DNA of 50,123 nucleotides from Deltaproteobacteria bacterium (lineage in GTDB: Bacteria; Myxococcota; JADLHZ01), in the NCBI GenBank assembly GCA_020848545.1, contig JADLHZ010000144.1, positions 1-50,123 on the forward strand, read 5' to 3'. The translations under genes and the position numbers were made by a program. The notes beneath the pieces were generated by a model. The model did no database searches, was not told the origin of the DNA, and saw nothing but the letters and a program-made list of their open reading frames with translations. Each line of letters starts with the position of its first letter. Position 1 is the first letter of the stretch. Shown here one piece after another: positions 17,294 to 25,067 of the stretch.

Positions 17294-18989
17294 GGGGCCG
17301 CGCATGTTAGTGATTTGCCTGGTCCTGGCAAGCACGAAATTTTCCGAGGCGAATGCGAGCGAAGCTCAGGTTTCTGCGCTCGACAGCAAGGCGATCTTCG
17401 ACGCGCTCGACCAGGAGCTCACACGCACGCGCGCGATGCGCCTCGAGTCGTATCCGCCGCCGTACTTCGTGGCGTTCGCCGTCGAAGACATGCAGTCGGT
17501 CGACGTCATCGCGCGCTTCGGCGAGGTGAGCCGCAGCGAGAGCCAAACGAGCCGGCCGATCCACGTCGAGGTGCGCGTCGGCGACTACGCCTTCGACAAC
17601 ACGGCCGGCGCCGGGGAGACGAGCGACCTCTACGATCTCACGTACACCGCGCCGCGCCTCGGCCCGCTCGTGTTCGAGCCCCGCGCGCTGCGCTCGGCGT
17701 TCTGGCTGCTCGCCGATGAGCAGTACAAGGGCGCGACGAGCGTGTTCCTGAAGAAGAAGGGCGCGCGCGCGTACCAGATCGATCCTTCCGACAAAGACGG
17801 CTGCTTCACCCGCGAGCGGCCGAGGACCGACGACCGGCCTGTGCCCGCGCTCGCCTGGAACGAAGGGAACGAGAGCGCGCTCGCGAAGAAGCTGTCGCGG
17901 ACGCTCGGCAAAGACAGCCACGTCTTCGACAGCACGGTCGCCCTGAGCGCGCAGCGCCGCCACCGCTTCTTTGCGTCGAGCGAAGGTGCGCGTCTGGCGT
18001 TCGGCCGCGTGATCTACGCCGTGCAGCTCTCGGCGATGACGCGCGCCAAGGATGGCATCCTGCTCGAGTCGAGCCGCGCGTTCTACGCCGGGAGCCGCGA
18101 TCGCTTGCCGAACGAAGCGGCGCTCGAAACAGAAGCGAAGGATCTCGCCGGCGATCTGAAGGCGCTCGCTGCGGCGCCGATGATCGATCCGTACACCGGG
18201 CCGGCGATCCTGGCGCCGGAAGCGGCCGGCGTGCTCTTTCACGAAGCGCTCGGGCATCGGCTCGAAGGCGAACGCCAGAAGGACTCGGGCGACGGGCAGA
18301 CCTTCAAGGGCCAAATCGGCCAGCGCATCTTGCCGGCGTTCCTCGACGTCATCGACGATCCGACGATCATGGCGAGCGGCGATCACGATCTGAACGGCCA
18401 CTACCTCTATGACGAAGAGGGCGTCCCTGCCGAGCGCGTGACGCTCGTCGAGAAGGGCCTGTTGAGGAGCTTCCTCCTTTCGCGCACGCCGGTCGAAGGC
18501 TTCTCGCGCTCGAACGGCCACGGCCGCGCCGAGACGGGGCAGAAGCCGCAGGCGCGCATGGGCACGACGATCGTCAACGCGCGCACGACCGTGAGCGATC
18601 AAGAATTGCGGCGCATGCTGATCGAAGAGGCGAAGAAGCAAGGAAAGCCCTACGGCCTCATCTTGCGCGACGTCTCCGGCGGCCAGACGAGCACCGAGAC
18701 CGGCGGCTATCAAGCGTTCAAGGGCGCGCCGCGCATGGTGTTCACTGTCGACGTGAAGACCGGCGAAGAGAAGCTCGTGCGCGGCGTCGAGATCGTCGGC
18801 ACGCCGCTGTCGGCCCTCGCGCGGATCATCGCAGCGGGCAACACGCCCAAGGTCTTCAACGGCTACTGCGGCGCCGAGAGCGGCTACGTGCCGGTGTCGA
18901 CGATCGCGCCGGCGCTGCTGCTCAGCGAGATCGAGCTGCAACGATCGAGCAAGGAGCGACAACGGGCGCCATTGTTGCCAAGGCCTTAG
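17292..18989 (+). CDS. exported TldD/PmbA-family metallopeptidase
   Basis: A 565-residue member of the TldD/PmbA family. HEALGHRLEGER at about 317-328 matches the TldD HExxxH zinc site, and Cys in NGYCGAESGYVPVS near the C-terminus matches the third ligand. TldD proteins normally form cytoplasmic heterodimers with PmbA, but here the N-terminus (MLVICLVLASTKFSEANA) looks like a signal peptide, so an exported role is likely. The start at 17292 has GGAGG six bases upstream; ATG 17304 is a weaker alternative. No PmbA partner is adjacent. Substrate unknown. Confidence 0.85.
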   Translation: MGPRMLVICLVLASTKFSEANASEAQVSALDSKAIFDALDQELTRTRAMRLESYPPPYFVAFAVEDMQSVDVIARFGEVSRSESQTSRPIHVEVRVGDYAFDNTAGAGETSDLYDLTYTAPRLGPLVFEPRALRSAFWLLADEQYKGATSVFLKKKGARAYQIDPSDKDGCFTRERPRTDDRPVPALAWNEGNESALAKKLSRTLGKDSHVFDSTVALSAQRRHRFFASSEGARLAFGRVIYAVQLSAMTRAKDGILLESSRAFYAGSRDRLPNEAALETEAKDLAGDLKALAAAPMIDPYTGPAILAPEAAGVLFHEALGHRLEGERQKDSGDGQTFKGQIGQRILPAFLDVIDDPTIMASGDHDLNGHYLYDEEGVPAERVTLVEKGLLRSFLLSRTPVEGFSRSNGHGRAETGQKPQARMGTTIVNARTTVSDQELRRMLIEEAKKQGKPYGLILRDVSGGQTSTETGGYQAFKGAPRMVFTVDVKTGEEKLVRGVEIVGTPLSALARIIAAGNTPKVFNGYCGAESGYVPVSTIAPALLLSEIELQRSSKERQRAPLLPRP

Positions 18990-19094
18990 GGACCTGGGAC
19001 CATTTTTCAAGCGCCGAATTCACGCCACGAGGCTGGTGGAGGGGCCAAGCGCGCTCGAAGGAACCGAGTCACGCGAAAAATGGTCCCTGGTCCC
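18989..19094. repeat. inverted repeat pair of the GGGACC/TTTTTC family
   Basis: The arms are 18989-19008 (GGGACCTGGGACCATTTTTC) and 19075-19094, which is its reverse complement with one mismatch; the arms are 20 bases and the spacer is 66 bases. It fills almost all of the convergent gap between the tldD-like stop and the Kelch gene stop at 19103. In both arms the T-run points inward, after the GGGACC repeats. A bidirectional terminator is possible, but the same arm design occurs inside the MBOAT reading frame at 47278-47348, so it behaves like a mobile repeat. Confidence 0.75.
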
Positions 19095-19102
19095 GCGGTT
19101 CC

Positions 19103-22060
19103 TTAAGGACAATCGGCGGCGCAATTCGCCGTCGTCTCGAAGCCATCGCAAACGGCGTTCGGGCACGTGCACGCGAGCAAGTACGCGCAATCCGGATCGG
19201 CGCAGCCAACGAGGCCGTCAGCGTCGGCATCGCTCGCTCCCGCGCAGGACTCGTCGGGCGTCTCGCTGCGATAGTCGAGCAGCGCCGTCTCGCCGTTGTA
19301 GCCGCCGCCATCGAAGCCACCGAACACGAAGAGTCGCCGGCGCCAGGCGTCGTAAGCCATGCCTAGCCCGTAGCGGGCGACGATCGCTTGGCCCGAGAGC
19401 ACGACGCGCCGCCAGTCGCTGCCGTCGTACTCCCAGACGTCGTCGTTGAGCGCCGGCACCCCGTCGTATCCGCCATAAAGCACGATGCGCTTCCTCAGCG
19501 AATCGTAGGCCAACACCGGGGCGACGATGCCGCTCGGGCGCGTCGCCGTCGCGATCGAGCGCCAGTCGAGCCCGTCGAACTCCCAGGTGAGCGTGTCGTA
19601 GCCGTTGCCGCCGTAAAGGACTGTGCGGTGGCGTGTCGCATCGTATGCGATGCCGGCGTGGAGGCGGGCCGGCGGCGACGTTGTCAGCGGTGTCACCGGG
19701 TTCCACGCTGTGCCGTTGTGCTCCCAGGTGTCGGCCAGCGTCGTCCGCGCAGGGTTCGATGCGCCGCACCACGAGCCGGCGCCGGCGGTGGGCGTCGCGC
19801 CACCGAAGAGCACGACGCGATCGCGATCGCGATCATAGGCCATCGCGTGGCCGTAGCGCGCGTCAGGTCCAGGCGTCACCGGGCATCCGGCGTCGGCGCC
19901 GGACTTCGAGCTCACGCACGTCCAGCTCGCCCCGTTGTAGGCCCAAAGGTCCGACTTGAAGCAGCCGCTATTGAAGCTGCTGATGCTCTGCGTATAGCCG
20001 CCGAAGAGGAGCGTGCGTCCCCTCTTTGTATCGAAGACGAGCTGGTGCACTTGTCGCCCGGTGGAGCCAGCCGGGGCGTTCATGTTTCGCCAAACGTCGC
20101 CGTCGTGCTCCCAGGTGTCGTTCGTCAGGTTGAAAGAAAGTGGGCCAGTCTGGCCGCCGTGCATCACGACGCGACCGCGCGCGGAGTCGTAGCTCATCGC
20201 GGGGTACATGCGCGGGCGGGGGCTTCGTATCGCCTCGGTCCAGGCGCCGGCGCTGAAGGTCCAGGTGTCGTCGAGCAGGACGGCGCTCTGATCGCGGCCG
20301 CCGCTGACCACGAGGCGGCTGCGCGTCGTGTCCCAAAACGCCGCGAAGTTCTGTCTCGCCGGCGGCTTCGTTGCCGTCGGCGCCGTCGGGCCGGTGATGC
20401 CCCAGACGTAGCCGGCAGGCGCGTAGATCGCGACGTCATTAAAGTAGAGGTCGGATCCCATGAAGTGGTGACCGCCGAACGAGATCACGCCGAGCGCGCC
20501 GCCGGCGTAGGCGAGGCGAATCCGATCGGACGCGGGCGGCGACCCGGCGCCGGTGTTCTCGATCCAATTGATCGGTTGCACGCCGCCGCCGTCGGGATCG
20601 TAGAGCTCCCACGTCTCGCGCGCACCGGAGTCGGCGCCGTAGAGCACGACGCGTTGCCTCGTCGCGTCGTACGCCATCGCGAAGGCGTCGTTGCGCATCG
20701 GCGGCTGGCCGACGGTGCTGCGCGACGTCCACGTCCCGGTCACGCCGTTGTACTCCCAGGTGTCCTGCAAGTCCTGCCCGCCGAACAAGACGACGCGCGC
20801 GCGCACAGAATCGTAGACCATCTCGACGCGCGTTCGCGGCGAAGGTCCGCTCGCGCTGCGCTGCACCCAGGTGATCCCGTCGTACTCCCAGGTGTCGCCG
20901 AGCAGACCAGCCAGTCCCCTGCCGCCGAAGAGCACGACGCGATCGCGCGCAGAGTCGTAGGTCATCGCGGCCTCACGGCGGCCCGGCGGCGAGGCGATCG
21001 GCCGGGCGCGGTACCACACGTAACCGTCGAACTCCCAGGTCTCGTCCGACACCAAGATGCCCGATGCCACGCCGCCGAAGATCACTCCGCGATCGCGCGC
21101 ATCGTCGTAGGCGGCCGCGTGGTTCGTGCGCGGCAGGAAGCGCGTCTCGACATCGGTCCATCCCGCGGGCTCGACGACGCAGGTGCTCGAGCAGCCGTCG
21201 TGGCTCTCACGGTCGCCGTCGTCGCAGGTTTCGCCCGCGGCGGCGTCGACGATCGCGTTGCCGCAGATCTCGTTCGACAAGCAGCCGGCCGAGCACTGAT
21301 CGCCGGCGTCGAAGTTGCCGTCGTCGCACACTTCGCCGGCCGTCATGATCCCATTTCCGCACTGGGTCGACGTGCAGCGGCGCGCAAACATCTCCGAGGT
21401 CGGCGCGGTGTCGCAGCCGTCGCCGCTCACCAGGTTGTTGTCATCGCACTCTTCGCCGAGGGTGACGACGCCGTTGCCACACGCGGTCGGCGTGCAGTTG
21501 CTGTCGCAGCCGTCGCCCGAGAAGGAATTGCCGTCGTCGCAGGCTTCGCCCGGCTGCAGGTAGCCGTCGCCGCAGGCCTGCGTGCACTTCGGGGAGCACG
21601 CTGCGCCGTCTTGGTTCAGCGCGCCGTCGTCGCAGCGCTCGCCGCGCGCGGTGTCGACGACGCCGTCGCCGCAGCGCGCTGGGTGGCAGTCCGTACGGCA
21701 CGCCTCTGGCGTGGCGTCGCTGTTCAGGGCGCCGTCGTCGCAAAGCTCACCGGCGACCGCGGTGTCGACGAAGCCGTCGCCGCAGAGCGAGCCGACGCAT
21801 CCGCCGGCGAGGCAGATGCCGCGGCCCTCGCCGAGCGGACACGAAGTGCCGGTGGCGACGCCGAGATACACGTCGCCGCGCAGCTCGATGCACGGATTGT
21901 CAGCGCGCGCGCAGACGCCGAGGTCGCCGACGCAGATCTTGTCGTCGAGGCAGTCGCTCGTGCTCGCGCAGAGGACGAGCAGATCTTCGTCGAGCGGCGG
22001 CAAGCGCACGATGCAGCCAGCGACGAGCGCCGAGAGCGTGATGACCAAGGTTGTTCGCAA
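19103..22060 (-). CDS. lipoprotein with Myxococcus cysteine-rich repeats and Kelch propeller repeats
   Basis: A 985-residue lipoprotein with signal peptide ending LVAGC (Cys16). Residues about 85-300 hold six DUF4215-like Myxococcus cysteine-rich repeats of the form CGDGxxxxGExCDDG...C. From about 310 onward I count twelve Kelch-type repeats (YDxxRxRVVLFGG...DTWEYDGxxW), enough for two six-bladed propellers or one atypical one. A final cysteine-rich tail (CTCPNAVCDGFETTANCAADCP) may bind calcium or form disulfides. Such fusions are a typical surface-exposed Myxococcota architecture. Role in adhesion, glycan binding or motility is inferred only. Confidence 0.9.
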   Translation of the reverse strand: MRTTLVITLSALVAGCIVRLPPLDEDLLVLCASTSDCLDDKICVGDLGVCARADNPCIELRGDVYLGVATGTSCPLGEGRGICLAGGCVGSLCGDGFVDTAVAGELCDDGALNSDATPEACRTDCHPARCGDGVVDTARGERCDDGALNQDGAACSPKCTQACGDGYLQPGEACDDGNSFSGDGCDSNCTPTACGNGVVTLGEECDDNNLVSGDGCDTAPTSEMFARRCTSTQCGNGIMTAGEVCDDGNFDAGDQCSAGCLSNEICGNAIVDAAAGETCDDGDRESHDGCSSTCVVEPAGWTDVETRFLPRTNHAAAYDDARDRGVIFGGVASGILVSDETWEFDGYVWYRARPIASPPGRREAAMTYDSARDRVVLFGGRGLAGLLGDTWEYDGITWVQRSASGPSPRTRVEMVYDSVRARVVLFGGQDLQDTWEYNGVTGTWTSRSTVGQPPMRNDAFAMAYDATRQRVVLYGADSGARETWELYDPDGGGVQPINWIENTGAGSPPASDRIRLAYAGGALGVISFGGHHFMGSDLYFNDVAIYAPAGYVWGITGPTAPTATKPPARQNFAAFWDTTRSRLVVSGGRDQSAVLLDDTWTFSAGAWTEAIRSPRPRMYPAMSYDSARGRVVMHGGQTGPLSFNLTNDTWEHDGDVWRNMNAPAGSTGRQVHQLVFDTKRGRTLLFGGYTQSISSFNSGCFKSDLWAYNGASWTCVSSKSGADAGCPVTPGPDARYGHAMAYDRDRDRVVLFGGATPTAGAGSWCGASNPARTTLADTWEHNGTAWNPVTPLTTSPPARLHAGIAYDATRHRTVLYGGNGYDTLTWEFDGLDWRSIATATRPSGIVAPVLAYDSLRKRIVLYGGYDGVPALNDDVWEYDGSDWRRVVLSGQAIVARYGLGMAYDAWRRRLFVFGGFDGGGYNGETALLDYRSETPDESCAGASDADADGLVGCADPDCAYLLACTCPNAVCDGFETTANCAADCP

Positions 22061-22079
22061 GCGACCCCCCCCTTCGGAC

Positions 22080-22532
22080 TTACTTCCCGCTTTGCTCCGC
22101 GCGCATGATCAGGAGCCGGGCTTTCGCCCCCGACGGATGGCGCGCTTCCGGATCGAGCTCGAGCGCCAAGGTGAGCAGCTCCTTCGCCTTGTCGAGCTCG
22201 ATACGGTTCAGACACAGCTCGGCGAAGCCGACGATCACGTTCAGATCCTTCGGGAACGCCTCGTACGCCGCTGGATAGTGTCGCCACGCCGCGTCTTCAT
22301 CGCCGAGCTGGTGCGACGCGATCGCCAAGATCTTCGCGCCTTCGGGTGAGCCTTCGACGTCGTGCAGGTACTTGCCGAGCATGCGCGCGCGCTCGAACTG
22401 GCCGCGGCGAAATTCATAAGTGGCGCGTTGGGCGAGCGCTTCGATCTGCTTTTGCTTGCGCTCGGCGAGCGACGACGACGGGCCTTTGTCCTCGCCCTTC
22501 AACGGCTGCTTGAAGCCGACGCCGACGGTCAC
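22080..22532 (-). CDS. small TPR-like protein
   Basis: A 150-residue protein with a polar N-terminus (LAERKQKQIEALAQRATYEFRRGQFERARML) and three or more TPR-like helix pairs: RGQFERARMLGKYLHDVEG, GDEDAAWRHYPAAYEAFP, NRIELDKAKELLTLALELDPEA. It resembles small TPR chaperone-like proteins, but no secretion-system gene is near, so I give no specific name. Its ATG overlaps the stop of the upstream 152-residue gene by four bases, so the two form an operon. Confidence 0.75.
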   Translation of the reverse strand: MTVGVGFKQPLKGEDKGPSSSLAERKQKQIEALAQRATYEFRRGQFERARMLGKYLHDVEGSPEGAKILAIASHQLGDEDAAWRHYPAAYEAFPKDLNVIVGFAELCLNRIELDKAKELLTLALELDPEARHPSGAKARLLIMRAEQSGK

Positions 22533-22987
22533 GACTTCACCTTCTCGTCGACTTCGACGCCGTGCAAGGCTTCGACGCCGCCCGGGTACGCCGCGAACAA
22601 CGCTTGCGCCGCGGCGGCCTTCGCCGGATCGGTCTCTTCGGAAAGCATCGCGTGAAGATCGAGCCCGAGCAGCTCAGCGTTCGGCGTGCCGCCTGGATAA
22701 TCAAGGCCCTGTTCGCCGGGCCGGTACGGCGTGCAGCGTGCGCCGGTGCCGAACAAAGGATCTGCGCGCAGCTCGCCGATCTCACGGAGGCTCACGCTGC
22801 TTTCGCTGGGCGCGATCGCGGGCGCCGTCGCCACACCGCTCGCAGGCACCGGCGCTTCCGGGGTGCTCGCGGCCGGCGCGCCCGCTTGTGCACGCGCGAC
22901 CTCCGTCACCGGCTTGGCGGCGTCGGCTTCCTGCGTCGTGAGCTCCGGCGGGACGCCGGGGCCGCGGGGGGCTCCGATCTTCGGCAT
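22529..22987 (-). CDS. hypothetical protein with Pro/Ala-rich N-terminus
   Basis: A 152-residue protein I do not recognise. The first about 60 residues are low-complexity (PRGPGVPPELTTQEADAAKP, many Ala/Pro/Val) and probably disordered. The rest has short helices (EIGELRADPLFGTG, NAELLGLDLHAMLSEETDPAKAAAA) and ends in a charged tail. No signal peptide or membrane segment. It is co-transcribed with the TPR protein, so the two probably work together. Confidence 0.6.
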   Translation of the reverse strand: MPKIGAPRGPGVPPELTTQEADAAKPVTEVARAQAGAPAASTPEAPVPASGVATAPAIAPSESSVSLREIGELRADPLFGTGARCTPYRPGEQGLDYPGGTPNAELLGLDLHAMLSEETDPAKAAAAQALFAAYPGGVEALHGVEVDEKVKS

Positions 22988-23009
22988 ATCGTTTAGAAAA
23001 TCTATCAGA

Positions 23010-24959
23010 TCACGGCGTCGCGAGCGCGCCGGTCTTCGCGCCTGGTGCCTCGGCCTTCGCCGGCCCGTCGAGCAAGTGTTTTTCGAAGAACAGCGCCGTC
23101 GCCTGCATGAAGAAGTCGCGGTTCACCCGCTTCTGAAAGCCGTGACCCTCGTCTTTGGCGAGCAGGTACCACACCTTCTTGCCTTGGCCGCGCACGGTGC
23201 TGACGATCTGTTCGGCCTCGGTCACTGGCACGCGCGGATCGTTCTTGCCTTGGACGACGAAGAGCGGCGCTTTGATCTTCTTGGCGTTCGTCGTCGGCGA
23301 GATGCGCTGCAGGATCTCGCGCATTTTTGGATCGCGCTCGTCGCCGTACTCGACGCGGCGCAGGTCACGGCGGTACGCCTCGGTGCGCTCCAAGAAGGTG
23401 ACGAAGTTGCTGATGCCGACGATGTCGACGCCGCACTTGATGCGCTCGGGAAACATGGCCAGCGACGCGAGCACCATGAAGCCTCCGTAAGATCCGCCGT
23501 AGACGGCGACGCGCTTCGGATCGAGCGCGGGCTGCGTGGCGATCCAGTCGAGCGCAGCGCCGATGTCCTTCACGGAGTCCTCGCGCTTCTCGGCGTTGTC
23601 GAGCGTCAGGTAGCTCTTGCCGTAGCCCGCCGAGCCGCGCACGTTCGGCACGAGCACCGCGAGGCCGAGCTCGTTCACCCAGTATTGCTGCGACGCATTG
23701 AAGTCCGCCTTCGACTGCGCCTCTGGCCCGCCGTGGATCGCGACGACGACCGGCACCGGGCCCTTGGCATCCCTCGGCTTGTACAGCCACGCCGGGATCA
23801 TGCGCCCGTCGAAGGTCTTGTACTCGACGAGCTCCGGCACGACGAAGCGCTTCGGATCGAGGCCGCCGACCTCGCTCTCGGTCCAGCGCTCGACCTTCTT
23901 GTCCTTCATCGCGACGACGTAGGCGTCGCTCGAGCTGTCGCTCGACGTGAGCGTGAGGCCGAGGCGCTCGCCTTGATCGTCGAACTCGATGCCCCAGACG
24001 ACGCCGACCGGGAGCGCGATCTTCTCGTGCGCGAGCGGCGTCTTCACCGGCGCGCGATAGACGGCGCTCCTGCCGCCTTCGTTGACCGCGAACGCGATCC
24101 ACTTGGCGCTCACCGCGAGCCCGTGCACGTCCCACGCGATCTTCTCGGTCAAGACCGTGCGCTTGCCGCTGGCGAGATCGTGCTGCACGAGGCATAGAAA
24201 TTCGCTCTCGTGATCGCTCGTGTAGAAGATCGACTTGCCGTCCTTGCTGAACGCGGCGTCACCGTAGGCGACCTTCAGATCCTTATTGAGCGGCTCGCTG
24301 GCGCCGGTCTCGGCGTCGATGAGGTGCAGGTAGCTCTCGGTGATCGAGATGTACTGGCGCGCGAGCAAGCGCTTGTCGTCCGGCGACCAGTCGACGACAT
24401 GCCACGAGCCTTGCACTTCCTTCAGTAGCTTCGGCTTCTCCGCGCCCTGCTGGGTGTAGAGGTCGAGATCTTTGCCGTTCCTCGCGTTGCCCGAGAACGC
24501 GAGGCGCTTGCCTTTGTTCGCGAGCGACGGGCTCTCGTGGCGCGACTTGCCGTCGGTGAGCAGCGCCGGCGTGCCGCTCGCGAGATCGTACCAATAGTAT
24601 TGATAGAACTCGCCGCCGCCCGAATCCATCGCGAAGTAGAAGCCCTCCTTCGGGCGCGCCGGATCGAAGAACGCGTTCGAGATCGGCTCGTTGAAGAAGG
24701 TGAGCTGGCGGCGATCGCCGAGCGCGCTTTTGACGCGGTGGATTTGCGAGGTCTCACCGAAGCGCGTGCTGATGAGTAGGCCGGTGCCATCGGGCGCGAA
24801 GTCTTGCAGCATCGCGCCGCGGGCCGCGCTGTACTGCGCGACGCGATCTCTGATCCGCGGCGGCACGTCGTCGATGTCGTCGAGGACGAGGTTGCCGATC
24901 TCTCTTTGTGCGGCGAAGGCGGGCGTCGACAGAAGCAAGAGGGCGAGCAGAGTTCGCAT
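23010..24959 (-). CDS. exported prolyl oligopeptidase-type (S9) serine peptidase
   Basis: A 649-residue S9-family enzyme. The N-terminus (MRTLLALLLLSTPAFAAQ) is a clear signal peptide; I chose this ATG over 24995 for that reason. An N-terminal beta-propeller part (repeated LxxxDxxSxxxxxL and SPDDKRLL-type segments) is followed by an alpha/beta-hydrolase domain with GGSYGGF (Ser490), KNDPRVPV (Asp574) and DEGHGF (His606) as the triad. It is probably a periplasmic or secreted peptidase acting on short peptides. It is a single minus-strand unit downstream of glpD (about 108 bases). Confidence 0.93.
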   Translation of the reverse strand: MRTLLALLLLSTPAFAAQREIGNLVLDDIDDVPPRIRDRVAQYSAARGAMLQDFAPDGTGLLISTRFGETSQIHRVKSALGDRRQLTFFNEPISNAFFDPARPKEGFYFAMDSGGGEFYQYYWYDLASGTPALLTDGKSRHESPSLANKGKRLAFSGNARNGKDLDLYTQQGAEKPKLLKEVQGSWHVVDWSPDDKRLLARQYISITESYLHLIDAETGASEPLNKDLKVAYGDAAFSKDGKSIFYTSDHESEFLCLVQHDLASGKRTVLTEKIAWDVHGLAVSAKWIAFAVNEGGRSAVYRAPVKTPLAHEKIALPVGVVWGIEFDDQGERLGLTLTSSDSSSDAYVVAMKDKKVERWTESEVGGLDPKRFVVPELVEYKTFDGRMIPAWLYKPRDAKGPVPVVVAIHGGPEAQSKADFNASQQYWVNELGLAVLVPNVRGSAGYGKSYLTLDNAEKREDSVKDIGAALDWIATQPALDPKRVAVYGGSYGGFMVLASLAMFPERIKCGVDIVGISNFVTFLERTEAYRRDLRRVEYGDERDPKMREILQRISPTTNAKKIKAPLFVVQGKNDPRVPVTEAEQIVSTVRGQGKKVWYLLAKDEGHGFQKRVNRDFFMQATALFFEKHLLDGPAKAEAPGAKTGALATP

Positions 24960-25046
24960 GGCGGCGGCGATGCCACGAAGGGCGGCGCTTGTCACTTGCG
25001 CGGCGGGACGTCCCAGGCCCGGCGCAGATGGCGCGGAATGTCGAAG

Positions 25047-25060
25047 CAGGGACCTTTTTC
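25047..25060 (+). repeat. single arm of the GGGACC/TTTTTC repeat family
   Basis: CAGGGACCTTTTTC here is identical to part of the left arm at 47278-47303. It lies in the 108-base gap between the glpD stop and the S9 start. A possible degenerate partner arm (AGAAGGCCCCAGGGACT) occurs at about 25101-25116, inside the glpD 3' end. No perfect second arm is present. Confidence 0.45.
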
Positions 25061-25067
25061 GTCGAGC

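Noticed and set aside
19388-22108. A 906-residue plus-strand reading frame
   Set aside because: It runs antisense to the Kelch lipoprotein, is Arg/Ala/Val-rich and has no domain. High GC leaves such frames open by default.
22080-22987. TPR pair as part of a type III secretion system
   Set aside because: The TPR protein is reminiscent of secretion chaperones, but no secretion gene is nearby and the 152-residue partner has no matching motif.
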